64,000 bases of DNA from Galbibacter marinus (GTDB lineage Bacteria; Bacteroidota; Bacteroidia; Flavobacteriales; Flavobacteriaceae), in NCBI RefSeq assembly GCF_000300875.1, contig NZ_AMSG01000018.1:1-64000 (forward strand), written 5' to 3'. Positions 17,236 to 26,265 of this stretch are shown here, piece by piece. The position numbers and the translations under genes were made by a program. The notes under the pieces are model-generated. The model did no database searches and was not told the origin of the DNA. It worked only from the letters and a program-made list of their open reading frames with translations. Each line of letters starts with the position of its first letter. Position 1 is the stretch's first letter.

Positions 17236-18594
17236 TTATACTGTCAAGGAAAACAGTTGGGTTTCAGGTTTACTTTTTCTCAAGTACACATCAAAGGCCA
17301 TACAAATGTTACGGATAAATGCTTTTCCAAGATCGCTCACCTGTATCCCATGATCGCTAAAGGTAAGTAGGCCATCATTTTTTAATTCCTGCAAAGAGTC
17401 AATAACCATATCTAATTCATCGAATTTCATGGCATCATCCTTCCAGCTTGTTTGAAATTGACACATCAGATTAAGTATATGACGACGCAGGGTCAAGTCA
17501 TAAGTGGATAATACGTGCCCTTTAATCACTGGTATCTCCCCTTGATCAACCAATTCTTTATAAGTATTGATGTCCTTTTCATTTTGAGCAAAAGCCGACC
17601 AGCTATCACTAATACTAGAAACCCCTAAACCGATCAAAAGATTGGTATTTTGCATAGTGTAACCCATAAAGTTCCTATGTAGCTCCCCTTGCTTCATCGC
17701 AATATACATGGGGTCTGTTTTAAGAGCGAAGTGATCCATTCCGATTTCCTGGTATCCAGCATCGGACAACAGTTTTTTTCCAAATTCATAGAGCTCTCGT
17801 TTCTCATCTCCATTTGGAATATCTTTCTCATCAAAACCTCTTTGTCCATTTCCTTTAATCCAAGGAACATGTGCATAGCTATAAAAAGCAATTCTATCGG
17901 GAAGAAGTTTAGCGGTCTTTACAATGTTATCTAAAATATGTTCTTTTTTTTGAAAAGGAAGTCCAAAAATAAGATCGTGACTCACTGAGCTATATCCTAT
18001 TTCTCTGGATTGTTCAGTAACTCGCTGTACGTTTTCAAAAGGTTGTATTCTATTAATAGCTTTTTGAACGCGCGGATTGTAATCTTGAACCCCATAACTC
18101 ACGCGTCGAAATCCAAGGTCATATAGCAGCTGTAGATGTTCTCTTTTAGTATTGTTAGGATGCCCTTCAAAACTGAATTCAACATCATTGCCTTGCTTGG
18201 CAATTTTAAAAATTCCGTCAATGAGCTCCTTTAAATTTTCAGGGGAAAAGAATGTGGGAGTTCCACCACCTAAGTGGATTTCTTTAACAATAGGGGTATC
18301 TGCAAAAAGATTCACATACAATTGCCATTCTTTAAGTAGGGATTCTATATAGGGGGTTTCCACCTGATGCCTTTTGGTGATGCGCTTATGACAACCACAA
18401 AAAGTGCAGAGGCTTTCACAAAATGGCAAATGGATATATAGGCTTAATTCTTTTTGATTCTCGGTAAAAGAACTCTTTAGGCATGTTTTCCACTTTTGCG
18501 AATCGAAGCTTGTTGAATCCCAGAACGGAACCGTCGGATAACTCGTGTATCGAGGCCCTGGAACGTTATACTTTTGAATTAGACTTGCACTCAT
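17236..18594 (-). CDS. hemN: Oxygen-independent coproporphyrinogen III oxidase
   Basis: 452 residues, the usual HemN length. It is a radical SAM enzyme that decarboxylates coproporphyrinogen III to protoporphyrinogen IX without O2. The cluster motif is Cys59-x3-Cys63-x2-Cys66-x-Cys68 (CESLCTFCGC), followed by 'GGGTPTF' and 'EFSFEGHPNNT'. The CGC form and the C-terminal HemN domain separate it from HemW-type haem chaperones. It is convergent with the cco operon and carries the same Fnr-like operator geometry upstream, so it is probably induced with cbb3 oxidase at low oxygen. Confidence 0.96.
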   Translation of the reverse strand: MSASLIQKYNVPGPRYTSYPTVPFWDSTSFDSQKWKTCLKSSFTENQKELSLYIHLPFCESLCTFCGCHKRITKRHQVETPYIESLLKEWQLYVNLFADTPIVKEIHLGGGTPTFFSPENLKELIDGIFKIAKQGNDVEFSFEGHPNNTKREHLQLLYDLGFRRVSYGVQDYNPRVQKAINRIQPFENVQRVTEQSREIGYSSVSHDLIFGLPFQKKEHILDNIVKTAKLLPDRIAFYSYAHVPWIKGNGQRGFDEKDIPNGDEKRELYEFGKKLLSDAGYQEIGMDHFALKTDPMYIAMKQGELHRNFMGYTMQNTNLLIGLGVSSISDSWSAFAQNEKDINTYKELVDQGEIPVIKGHVLSTYDLTLRRHILNLMCQFQTSWKDDAMKFDELDMVIDSLQELKNDGLLTFSDHGIQVSDLGKAFIRNICMAFDVYLRKSKPETQLFSLTV

Positions 18595-18614
18595 TTCCCT
18601 AGCATTTAATAGTA

Positions 18615-18657
18615 CAAAATTATCAAATCCGACAGTGCTAAAAGATGATAATTATCA
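18615..18657 (-). promoter_or_regulatory. Fnr-like operator and promoter of hemN
   Basis: TGATAATTATCA at 18646-18657 is a perfect 12-base palindrome centred at 18651.5. On the minus strand the -7 box TAATTTTG occupies 18622 down to 18615. Centre to last G is 36.5 nt, identical to the ccoI and ccoS promoters. The predicted start is near 18610, about 16 bases before the ATG. Confidence 0.75.
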
Positions 18658-18668
18658 GGTAATCAAAC

Positions 18669-18699
18669 AAAAAGGACTGCCCCTTAGAGCAGTCCCTTT
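18669..18699 (-). terminator. Rho-independent terminator of the susCD-like operon
   Basis: On the minus strand a stem GGACTGC/GCAGTCC, extended by A-T pairs, is followed by TTTTTG. It lies just after the SusD-like gene and just before the hemN promoter, so it separates the two units. Confidence 0.8.
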
Positions 18700-18725
18700 A
18701 GCAATCTAAAATTCAAACATTAACA

Positions 18726-20417
18726 TTATTTTGCCCACCACAATTTGGTAGCTTGATTATCTGGGCCTTGTTGACTTACGGCCTGAGCGTAATTCGGATT
18801 TGCTTGTGCCCCAGATCCATAACGAAGTCTTTGCGGATAATCACCATTAAGGGTCCCAAGTCCAAAAATAACAGGGTTTGAAACTCCTGCTGCTAAACTA
18901 GAAGGATATCCAGTATCGCGAACAATAGCCCAAGCTTCAAAGCCATCTGTATAGCTTGCCAACCAGCGTTGTAAGGCGATTTTTTCTAATTTTTCTTCTG
19001 TTGTACCTGTAGAAATATCCGCAATGGCACTATTTGAAATATAATTATTGGCATCCCCTTCAGAGATTTCCCATAATTTCATAGCCTCAATTATTCCTTT
19101 TGCCATAAGTTCTTGTGCATCTCCTGAGGTAATCCCACGAACAACTGCTTCTGCTTGTAAAAAGTAGGACTCAGCACTGCTAAGGATAATCTCAGGATAT
19201 CCAGTGGCTTTATCACCTCGTGGTTGTAGGATGGCGTCTCCTGGGGTACTGAACATTTCAAAGCGTACATAGGGCATAATATCAGCATTCAAACGTATTG
19301 GTTGACCGATATACTGTCCTGCTGGAAGGTCAATAATAATATCATCTCCATCTACAGTCAAGGTGTAATCCGCTTGGGCGGTAATTAAAGTAGATTCGAT
19401 AAAATCTACACGCTCTTGGTAGTTAGGATCTGTATATGAACCACCTTCTTTGATATTGGTAAACACAAAGGATCCACCAGGCGCAGGATTGGCATATACC
19501 GGAAGACGAGGATCATTGTTATCGTCCAACAAGTTTATAAACGGCTCACCCATGGTCCACTTCGACCCTAAACCTGCGAAATCATGCCAAACATCTCCAT
19601 AGGAAGAAGAAGTCCACTCGCTGATCACATAATCCTTACTCATAGTTACACTACCTGTGGTCGCATCCAATAGTGGTTGGTTTAAGGCTTGGTTAATCGT
19701 TGTCTGGGCAAAGTCAGCTCCAGGAGCACCCAAGGCTCTCATTCCTAAGCGCAGTTTTAAACTATTGGCCAGTGTTTTCCAAAGTTGAAGATCACCACCA
19801 CAGTACACATCGTTTTCTCCAACATCATCAATCCCTAAACCTGTACGCTCCGCGTCTCCAATGATAGTCATAGCCTGATCTAAATCCGCTATAATTCCTT
19901 TATAAATATCGATCTGTGCGTCGTATTTGGGCGTTAGGATTCCATCGACACCAGCCTCAGAAAATGGGACCATCCCAAAGGTATCGGTGTACATCTGGAA
20001 GTACAAGCTCTTCATTATCAAAGACATGGCAAACATATACTGGTTTTCAAATTCACCACCTTCTTTGGTAAAGTCTGCGAAGGCTTTAATATTTCCAAAA
20101 TAACCAGCTAACCATCCATAGGCTGCATCGGTATAGGCCACATCGTACTTATAGCCTAATTCACCAGCCCACCAGCCTTGATTAAAACCAAAGTCAACAT
20201 GTCCAGCATAACGATCAGAATTGATCAAATGTGCTCTCCAATACTCAAACCTGCTTGGAGCATATAACCCTACCTGAGAATTGGTTAAAAAGTATTTTGC
20301 ACTAACCTCATCAGAATCAAAACCCTGAGAGTCTCTATTAATTTCCTCAAAATCCTTTGTACAACCCACTGCAATAATGAGGCATAAAAGGCCTGTTATA
20401 TATGATAATTTTTTCAT
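18726..20417 (-). CDS. SusD/RagB-like outer membrane lipoprotein (SusD-like_2 type)
   Basis: About 563 residues. Lipoprotein signal with lipobox 'AVGC' (Cys19) from the ATG at 20417; an ATG at 20426 would add only three residues. Segments such as 'YFLTNSQVGLYAP' early, 'QMYTDTFGMVPFSEA' and 'SAESYFLQAEAVVRG' are typical of the SusD-like group that pairs with SusC-like porins (the SusD_2 subgroup as I recall it). It would bind the ligand at the cell surface and close the SusC barrel. It lies 11 bases after the SusC-like gene. The ligand is not deducible. Confidence 0.92.
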   Translation of the reverse strand: MKKLSYITGLLCLIIAVGCTKDFEEINRDSQGFDSDEVSAKYFLTNSQVGLYAPSRFEYWRAHLINSDRYAGHVDFGFNQGWWAGELGYKYDVAYTDAAYGWLAGYFGNIKAFADFTKEGGEFENQYMFAMSLIMKSLYFQMYTDTFGMVPFSEAGVDGILTPKYDAQIDIYKGIIADLDQAMTIIGDAERTGLGIDDVGENDVYCGGDLQLWKTLANSLKLRLGMRALGAPGADFAQTTINQALNQPLLDATTGSVTMSKDYVISEWTSSSYGDVWHDFAGLGSKWTMGEPFINLLDDNNDPRLPVYANPAPGGSFVFTNIKEGGSYTDPNYQERVDFIESTLITAQADYTLTVDGDDIIIDLPAGQYIGQPIRLNADIMPYVRFEMFSTPGDAILQPRGDKATGYPEIILSSAESYFLQAEAVVRGITSGDAQELMAKGIIEAMKLWEISEGDANNYISNSAIADISTGTTEEKLEKIALQRWLASYTDGFEAWAIVRDTGYPSSLAAGVSNPVIFGLGTLNGDYPQRLRYGSGAQANPNYAQAVSQQGPDNQATKLWWAK

Positions 20418-20428
20418 CGTGTACATTT

Positions 20429-23400
20429 TTAGAATTTTACATTTAAACTAAGTCCGATACTTTTGGTAGTAGGTAGTGCATAATACAATACTCCCTGTCC
20501 TAAGTTCGAGGTAGAATAAGAAGATTCTGGATCAAAGTTATCAGTCTCCTTATAGAAGAAGAATAGGTTACGACCCACTGCACTTAAAGAAAGGTCTGTA
20601 AAGAAGCTTTTATCTAAAAACCTAGCTGGTAAATTATAGGTTAAACTAAGTTCTCTCAAACGAACATTGGTTTGCGAGTACACATACTCGGAACCAACTC
20701 CACTGACAGATCCCCAATAATCCTGAGCAGAAATTCTAATTGAATTAGCAGAGAAATTACCCTCACCATCATCAATAACCCCTGGAACAACCACACCGTC
20801 CTCTCGGTATAGTAAAGAGCGCTCTGATACACCACTAGCATCTAAACCTGCATCGGTTGCAGAGAATACTTCACCACCGATTCTAAAGTCCACTAAAGCA
20901 TTCAAGGTAAAATCCTTGTATCGAAAGGTATTTGTAAATCCACCAGTTAAATCAGGCTGATAATTACCCATTTTAATACGCTCAGCGGTTGCTTGAGGAC
21001 GTCCTTCAGCTGTCAATATAAGTTCACCTGCTTCATTTCGAAGCCAATCTGTAGTGTAAATATCACCATAACCATCACCGACTTCAGCCCTTACATCTAC
21101 TATACCACTATTACTTGAACTAAAGGTAAAGTTGTCCTGGCCATCAATAAGACTTACTAATTCATTTTCATTTTTTGCTATATTAAAGGAAGTATTCCAT
21201 GTGAAGTTCTCGTTATCAACTGGCGTTCCACCAACTAATAATTCAAATCCTTTGTTGGTAATCTCCCCTACGTTCTCTCTAAAGAACCCATATCCTGTTC
21301 CTGGATCTACTGGGACATCAAAAATTAAATCCTTACTACTGATTTGGTAATACGCGAAATCAGCATAAAGTCGATTTCTAAAAGCTTGTAATTCCAACCC
21401 TACTTCCTGCGAGGTAACGTCTTCAGGTCTAAGGCTTTCGCTGAATTTAATATTCTCACGTGTTATCTGAGTATTTCCTAGGTAGCCATTTGCAGCTACT
21501 TTAAAAACATTGACGATTTGCTGAGAATCTGTATCATTACCTACGCTTGCGGTACTTGCCTTTAGTTTTAAAAGATCGATATTGGCATCTTCTAAATTAA
21601 AAATCTCATTGAGCAGCACACTTACACTTGCCGAAGAATAGAAATAGGATTGATTTTCTTTTGGAAGCGTAGAAGACCAATCATTTCTTGCCGTTAAATC
21701 TAAATAAACCATATCATTATATGAAAAGGATGCTGAACCATATAGGGAATTCACTCGCTTTTCAACTTTATCGGTTTGATAGGCTGTTAATTGGGTTCCA
21801 TCTGTATTATCTAGAAAATAACGACCAGGTATTTTAAAATCAAATCCGTTGGTTCCACTTGATTTATAAGTGGAGTGCCTCATATTACCACCAGCATTAG
21901 CGGCAATATTAAATTTAGAACCGATGTCTTTGTTGAACATCAATAAGAAATCATAGTTGGTCTCAGTATTGTCATTTTGGCTAAAACGGATTCTACCATC
22001 GTAAAAAAAGTGATGACCCGTAGCCTCATAACCTTCTGTCTCTACAGAAATCGCATCAGTACCTACCCTTGCAAAAGCAGACAACCAGTCGTTGAATTGA
22101 TAGTTTAATTTCGCAAATCCTGTAATTCTGGTTCTAAAATCGGCATTGTGGTCATTTTGCAACATCCAGTATGGGTTTCCTCCATTAGATGTTGGTGCAA
22201 TAACAGAATAAGGTCTAGTTGGATCTAAAGGATTGGTTAGATCTTGATAGGTCTTTAAATCATTGATGTTCACATTTCTTACCAGAGGCCAAACATAAGC
22301 CACTACTCCTTCAGTACCTTGAGCTGGCCTGTTGTTGGCTTCTTGCTTAAAATAAGTTACCTTGGCATCTAGTGATAATTTATCAGAAAGATTCGCTGTT
22401 CCTCTTAGGTTAAAGTTGTTTCGTTTAACACCGGAATTAGGCAATATGGATTCCAAGTCCGAATTTGTGTATGAGAAGTACACGGTAGCTTTGTCTGAAC
22501 CAGCATTTAAAGCGATCGTATTGATGTAACTAGAACCTGTTTCAAAAAAATCTTTAACATTATTAGGTTGTGCAGAATAGGGTCGCATCTCACCATTGTA
22601 TGCCAGTCGCATTGAACCGTCAAAACGCGGTCCCCATGAGCTGTGACTCTTTACTGTACTAACGCGTGAATTTAAATCAGCCGATTGGTCAATTTGTGGG
22701 AAGTTACCATCAGTTCCACGACCGTATTGGTTTTGGTAATTCGGCAAAACTAATGGAGTATCGAAGGTCACACTTGATGTATAAGAAATCCCCAAACCTT
22801 TGGTTTGACGTCCACTTTTGGTGGTGATGATAATCACCCCATTACTTGCTCTAGATCCATAAAGGGCAGCTGCATTTGGTCCTTTTAAAATGGACATGCT
22901 CGCGATATCATCTGGATTAATATCAGAAATCCCATTCCCCATATCAGGAATAGAATATTCAGAACCATTAGAAGACTGTAATGCGGTATTGTCGATAGGA
23001 ACCCCATCGACCACATAAAGCGGTTGGTTATTCCCTGTAATGGAATTGTTCCCTCGAATTACTACCCGAGTTCCACCTCCGACTCCAGAGGTTGATTTGG
23101 AAACTACCACCCCAGCCACCTTACCAGCTAGAGAACTGGCAACGTTAGATTCCTTTACTAAAGAAACGCTTTCTCCATCAACCTCAGTAACCGAATATCC
23201 TAAAGATTTACGTTTTCTTGTAAGTCCTAAGGAGGTGACCACCACCTCATCGAGTTGTTGGGTGTCTGCGCTAAGGGAAATTGAGAAAGAGTTTCTTCCC
23301 GCCACAGAAACCTCCTGTGTGCTAAACCCGATCATAGAGATTTCTAGAACGGCTTGTTCTGAAACTTGATCTAAGGTAAAATTACCGTCAAAATCTGTCG

Positions 23401-23563
23401 AGGTCCCTAAATTTGTTCCTTTAATTGCTACTGTAGCACCAGGTAAGGGAAGACCATCCTCTTGACTTGTTACCGTACCAGAAATGCTTTTTTCTTGAGC
23501 ATTGAGCTGAATACTGAATAACAGCCAGGAAAACATCGTAAAAAATAAAAGTCTCTTACGCAT
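20429..23563 (-). CDS. SusC/RagA-like TonB-dependent outer membrane transporter
   Basis: 1044 residues. Signal peptide (cut near 'LNAQ', residue 22), then a carboxypeptidase-regulatory-like domain (about 24-110), a TonB box-like 'LDEVVVTSLG', the plug domain with 'GVPIDNTALQ' and 'ILKGPNAAALYGSRASNGVI', and a 22-strand barrel ending in an aromatic-poor 'LSLNVKF'. The plug motifs are diagnostic of SusC. Together with the SusD-like protein it imports a glycan or peptide with energy from TonB-ExbBD. No ECF sigma/anti-sigma pair or hybrid regulator lies beside it. Confidence 0.95.
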   Translation of the reverse strand: MRKRLLFFTMFSWLLFSIQLNAQEKSISGTVTSQEDGLPLPGATVAIKGTNLGTSTDFDGNFTLDQVSEQAVLEISMIGFSTQEVSVAGRNSFSISLSADTQQLDEVVVTSLGLTRKRKSLGYSVTEVDGESVSLVKESNVASSLAGKVAGVVVSKSTSGVGGGTRVVIRGNNSITGNNQPLYVVDGVPIDNTALQSSNGSEYSIPDMGNGISDINPDDIASMSILKGPNAAALYGSRASNGVIIITTKSGRQTKGLGISYTSSVTFDTPLVLPNYQNQYGRGTDGNFPQIDQSADLNSRVSTVKSHSSWGPRFDGSMRLAYNGEMRPYSAQPNNVKDFFETGSSYINTIALNAGSDKATVYFSYTNSDLESILPNSGVKRNNFNLRGTANLSDKLSLDAKVTYFKQEANNRPAQGTEGVVAYVWPLVRNVNINDLKTYQDLTNPLDPTRPYSVIAPTSNGGNPYWMLQNDHNADFRTRITGFAKLNYQFNDWLSAFARVGTDAISVETEGYEATGHHFFYDGRIRFSQNDNTETNYDFLLMFNKDIGSKFNIAANAGGNMRHSTYKSSGTNGFDFKIPGRYFLDNTDGTQLTAYQTDKVEKRVNSLYGSASFSYNDMVYLDLTARNDWSSTLPKENQSYFYSSASVSVLLNEIFNLEDANIDLLKLKASTASVGNDTDSQQIVNVFKVAANGYLGNTQITRENIKFSESLRPEDVTSQEVGLELQAFRNRLYADFAYYQISSKDLIFDVPVDPGTGYGFFRENVGEITNKGFELLVGGTPVDNENFTWNTSFNIAKNENELVSLIDGQDNFTFSSSNSGIVDVRAEVGDGYGDIYTTDWLRNEAGELILTAEGRPQATAERIKMGNYQPDLTGGFTNTFRYKDFTLNALVDFRIGGEVFSATDAGLDASGVSERSLLYREDGVVVPGVIDDGEGNFSANSIRISAQDYWGSVSGVGSEYVYSQTNVRLRELSLTYNLPARFLDKSFFTDLSLSAVGRNLFFFYKETDNFDPESSYSTSNLGQGVLYYALPTTKSIGLSLNVKF

Positions 23564-23890
23564 AAAATTGAAGTTTAAGTTAGTTTTTATATTTAATTGT
23601 TGCTAGCCTTATATAAATAAGGATAATATAGTCTACATAAATGTTAAAAAATACTTAATGGTTTCTAAATTATTTCGACCAACAACAGGGCTTTGAAAAC
23701 AAACGACAACAAATGCCATACAAAGCCATTTAAAAATCACATAAATGGTTTTAGTAATACTAAATTCGGGACTTTAAAAGTTTTATTTTTAACTGATTTT
23801 GAGGTGATTTAAAGTAAATTTTACATTTAATATTTGTATCCAGTTAAAATGGCATTGCGATTTAATTCTCCTAAGTGTGTAATGTTTTAA
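23564..23890. other. Intergenic region upstream of the SusC-like gene
   Basis: 327 AT-rich bases between two genes on the minus strand. It should carry the susC promoter. No exact TAnnTTTG box was seen on that strand and no strong terminator for the preceding gene. Confidence 0.35.
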
Positions 23891-25000
23891 TTATTGGGAC
23901 ACCTTAATGGCAGAAAGCTGTTCTTTTGTTAAGGCTCCCCCGTCAAAAAATGAAATTCCCTTGGCGCCATTTTCCTTAGCTAGCTCAATGGCTTGTTCTA
24001 ACTCTTGAGCAGTCATTGGAGGAACAAAAATTCCGGTATGTAATTCTGTAGGTCTTCCTTTAAGATCTGCAACTCCTTGCCCAGTGGCATATCCTATCCA
24101 ATCAATCTCTTCGTTATAGAAATTGTGATAGATCATAGGAAGAACGATATCGATATTCCATTTATCCCAGCGCTGACGTACCATATGATCGGCCATTTCT
24201 GGATACGGAAACACCGCAGCGCTTAATTTCTTTCCATGTTTGTGAACAATCTCATAAGCATCATTCACAACTGCTTTAATTTGATTTAATCGAAATTGCT
24301 TCCACTCCATATCAATGGCTGGGTTTGAAAAATCACGTGGGTTTTTATGATGGATTTTCTCAAACTTCTCAACACATACATCACAATAGCAAAAATCAAA
24401 TTCTGGGAGTTCCGTATCCTGGGTTAAATCATACTTTGGCAATAGACCCACAGGCAGGAAAATATCAGAGTACCGGATGTAATCCAAATGTACTGTGGCT
24501 ATCCCGTCTACTTTAGCCAGCTGTTCTACTAAATTTAGCACATGCTCCCGAGCTGGTTTTCTAGTGGGACATAGCCACTGGTAGTAATCCACATAAGGTC
24601 TTGTGTCGAAACAGGAGTTTCCATCACCACTCACCGCATACCACTCGGGATGTTGTAAGGCGATCGAATCTCCAGGGCGATTCATGGCCATAATCCAAGC
24701 ATGAACCTCCAATCCTTGGTCTTTGGCTATCGGAGTTAGCCTTTGTAATAACTGTGGATCTGTGTGGGTATTAATCAGGACAGCATCAATGCCGTGAGAT
24801 TTATATTTTGTAAATTCTGCTACATAAGAGGAATCACTTCTCTTTTGGTCCGCGGTAATCCAAGTCCAATATTTAAATTCTTTTTGATCGATACGCTCTG
24901 TCTTTTGGGTAAGATCAGCTTCTATAGTTTTAGACTGCTTTTCTTGACAGCCGAGTAAAATCAAGGCCGTTAATAGATACAATGCGTGGTTAGTTTTCAT
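23891..25000 (-). CDS. Lipoprotein with GHL10-type glycoside hydrolase-like TIM barrel
   Basis: 369 residues. Lipobox 'LLGC' (Cys18). From about 40 on it looks like a (beta/alpha)8 barrel of the 'glycosyl hydrolase-like 10' type: 'GIDAVLINTHTDPQLL' early, 'VDGIATVHLDYIRYSD' in the middle, 'KKLSAAVFPYPEMAD' and 'IDIVLPMIYHNFYNEE' later, and 'GAKGISFFDGG' at the end. Asp in 'HLDYIRY' is a candidate catalytic acid. A cysteine pair in 'FCYCDVC' is an unusual insertion. It lies 14 bases after the CBM9-like gene. The substrate is unknown; an enzyme role is inference from fold and from the SusCD-like neighbour. Confidence 0.75.
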   Translation of the reverse strand: MKTNHALYLLTALILLGCQEKQSKTIEADLTQKTERIDQKEFKYWTWITADQKRSDSSYVAEFTKYKSHGIDAVLINTHTDPQLLQRLTPIAKDQGLEVHAWIMAMNRPGDSIALQHPEWYAVSGDGNSCFDTRPYVDYYQWLCPTRKPAREHVLNLVEQLAKVDGIATVHLDYIRYSDIFLPVGLLPKYDLTQDTELPEFDFCYCDVCVEKFEKIHHKNPRDFSNPAIDMEWKQFRLNQIKAVVNDAYEIVHKHGKKLSAAVFPYPEMADHMVRQRWDKWNIDIVLPMIYHNFYNEEIDWIGYATGQGVADLKGRPTELHTGIFVPPMTAQELEQAIELAKENGAKGISFFDGGALTKEQLSAIKVSQ

Positions 25001-25014
25001 GATTTTTAAAAATT

Positions 25015-26088
25015 TTAGCGTTTAGTTTTAGTTGTAAAATATCCATCTTCGCGAATGATCAGAAGATTCGAAGTAAAGGGACTTTTAACAGTTATATTAT
25101 ATCCCGTATCGTGCAATTGTAATTCTGGTTGCAAAAGTGCTCCTTCTACTCTTAGGGTTTCTAATTCCAAGTCTGATATACTAGATGCCCAGTGCTGGTG
25201 ATTATGATAATAAGCATTTTGTGCCCTATAGAGCTTGTACATTTCCCATTTTATTTTCTCATCCTTTGGGATCTGAAAATCCTTGTGTCCCGTTTTAGAT
25301 ATTGAGTTAGATGAAAAATACACGTATCCCCAATGTTCGGGCTCGTGCATATTGACTACGCCTTGTGGTGACCAAACCCAATTGAATTCATCTAGGTACT
25401 TTCCTGCAGAATCTCTTTTACGAGTATAGCGGTTTTGCTCTAGCTCAAATTGCCATTGCACTCTGGAGAAATTTATTCGCCAAAAGTTATCCTCTGGAAT
25501 CGGACCCCCTCCTTCTCTTAGGGCCTCCCATGGAATGGCCAACTCTAGACTCCATGAGGTATCAACATCGGTTGCATCATTTAAGGTTCCTTGATAGGAT
25601 ACCGCAGAGATAAGGCCTTTAATATCCCAGTGATCTAGCACTTTACCACCTTCTCTGTAGGGTTTGGTTAAAAACAAATCCCACAGGGTATTTAAGGCAT
25701 TAATTTCAAGCTCCATATAATTATGAGTATCTCCATCGGGATCAATAAAGATTTCAAAATCATTATTGTAAAAGATAACCGTATCGCGTTTTTTTAAAGT
25801 TCCCCAAATGTGAGGCTCCTCCATTTGCACATACACATAGAGGTAATTTGTATCCCAAAGCATTTTTAATTGGGTATTGTAGAGAGGCCTTTCATGCCCT
25901 TTAATATCTACAAATTCACTTGACCAAGGGGCAAGCTCCCACGACTTCTCCTTAGCAAGGCCGTCAATGGTAATAGAGTCGCTCACCGTATAGGCTGTGT
26001 AGGTTTTAGGGGTAATGGATTGTGCACTAATCTCAAGAGAAAAGCATGCTAATAAAGCAATTAGGACAAAAAGGGAGTGTTGGTGCAT
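25015..26088 (-). CDS. Exported protein with carbohydrate-binding family 9-like domain
   Basis: 357 residues. Signal peptide cut near residue 22 ('EISAQS'). The rest matches the CBM9-like domain found in many Bacteroidota exported proteins: 'DSITIDGLAKEKSWELAPWS', then 'LKMLWDTNYLYVYVQMEEPH' and 'DFEIFIDPDGDTHNYMELE', a probable Ca-binding, beta-sandwich fold. 'WRINFSRVQW' and 'WVWSPQGVVNMHEPEHWG' are also typical. It forms an operon with the GHL10-like lipoprotein. Such proteins are thought to bind sugar chains; which sugar is not shown here. Confidence 0.85.
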   Translation of the reverse strand: MHQHSLFVLIALLACFSLEISAQSITPKTYTAYTVSDSITIDGLAKEKSWELAPWSSEFVDIKGHERPLYNTQLKMLWDTNYLYVYVQMEEPHIWGTLKKRDTVIFYNNDFEIFIDPDGDTHNYMELEINALNTLWDLFLTKPYREGGKVLDHWDIKGLISAVSYQGTLNDATDVDTSWSLELAIPWEALREGGGPIPEDNFWRINFSRVQWQFELEQNRYTRKRDSAGKYLDEFNWVWSPQGVVNMHEPEHWGYVYFSSNSISKTGHKDFQIPKDEKIKWEMYKLYRAQNAYYHNHQHWASSISDLELETLRVEGALLQPELQLHDTGYNITVKSPFTSNLLIIREDGYFTTKTKR

Positions 26089-26116
26089 TGGCTAAAATGG
26101 TATGTTGTGAATGTTA

Positions 26117-26159
26117 AAAGGACAGTAATTGAAAACAAATTCAACAATTACTGTCCTTT
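26117..26159 (-). terminator. Strong 15-bp hairpin between AsmA and CBM9-like genes
   Basis: AAAGGACAGTAATTG (26117-26131) pairs perfectly with CAATTACTGTCCTTT (26145-26159) around a 13-base loop. On the minus strand it is followed by TTTTAAC. It most likely ends the AsmA transcript. It sits only 29 bases before the CBM9-like ATG, so it could also act in that gene's leader. Confidence 0.7.
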
Positions 26160-26265
26160 AAATATTCTTATAATAATCCAAATAACTAAATTATTTAGAC
26201 CATCAACGGCCATGAGCATCCAAACACCTACAAAATGAAGATGTTCAGCACATTACCATTTTTTT

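Noticed and set aside
23040-23369. 109-codon plus-strand frame opposite the start of the SusC-like gene
   Set aside because: Antisense shadow of the plug domain; composition (Thr/Pro-rich) follows from the opposite strand.
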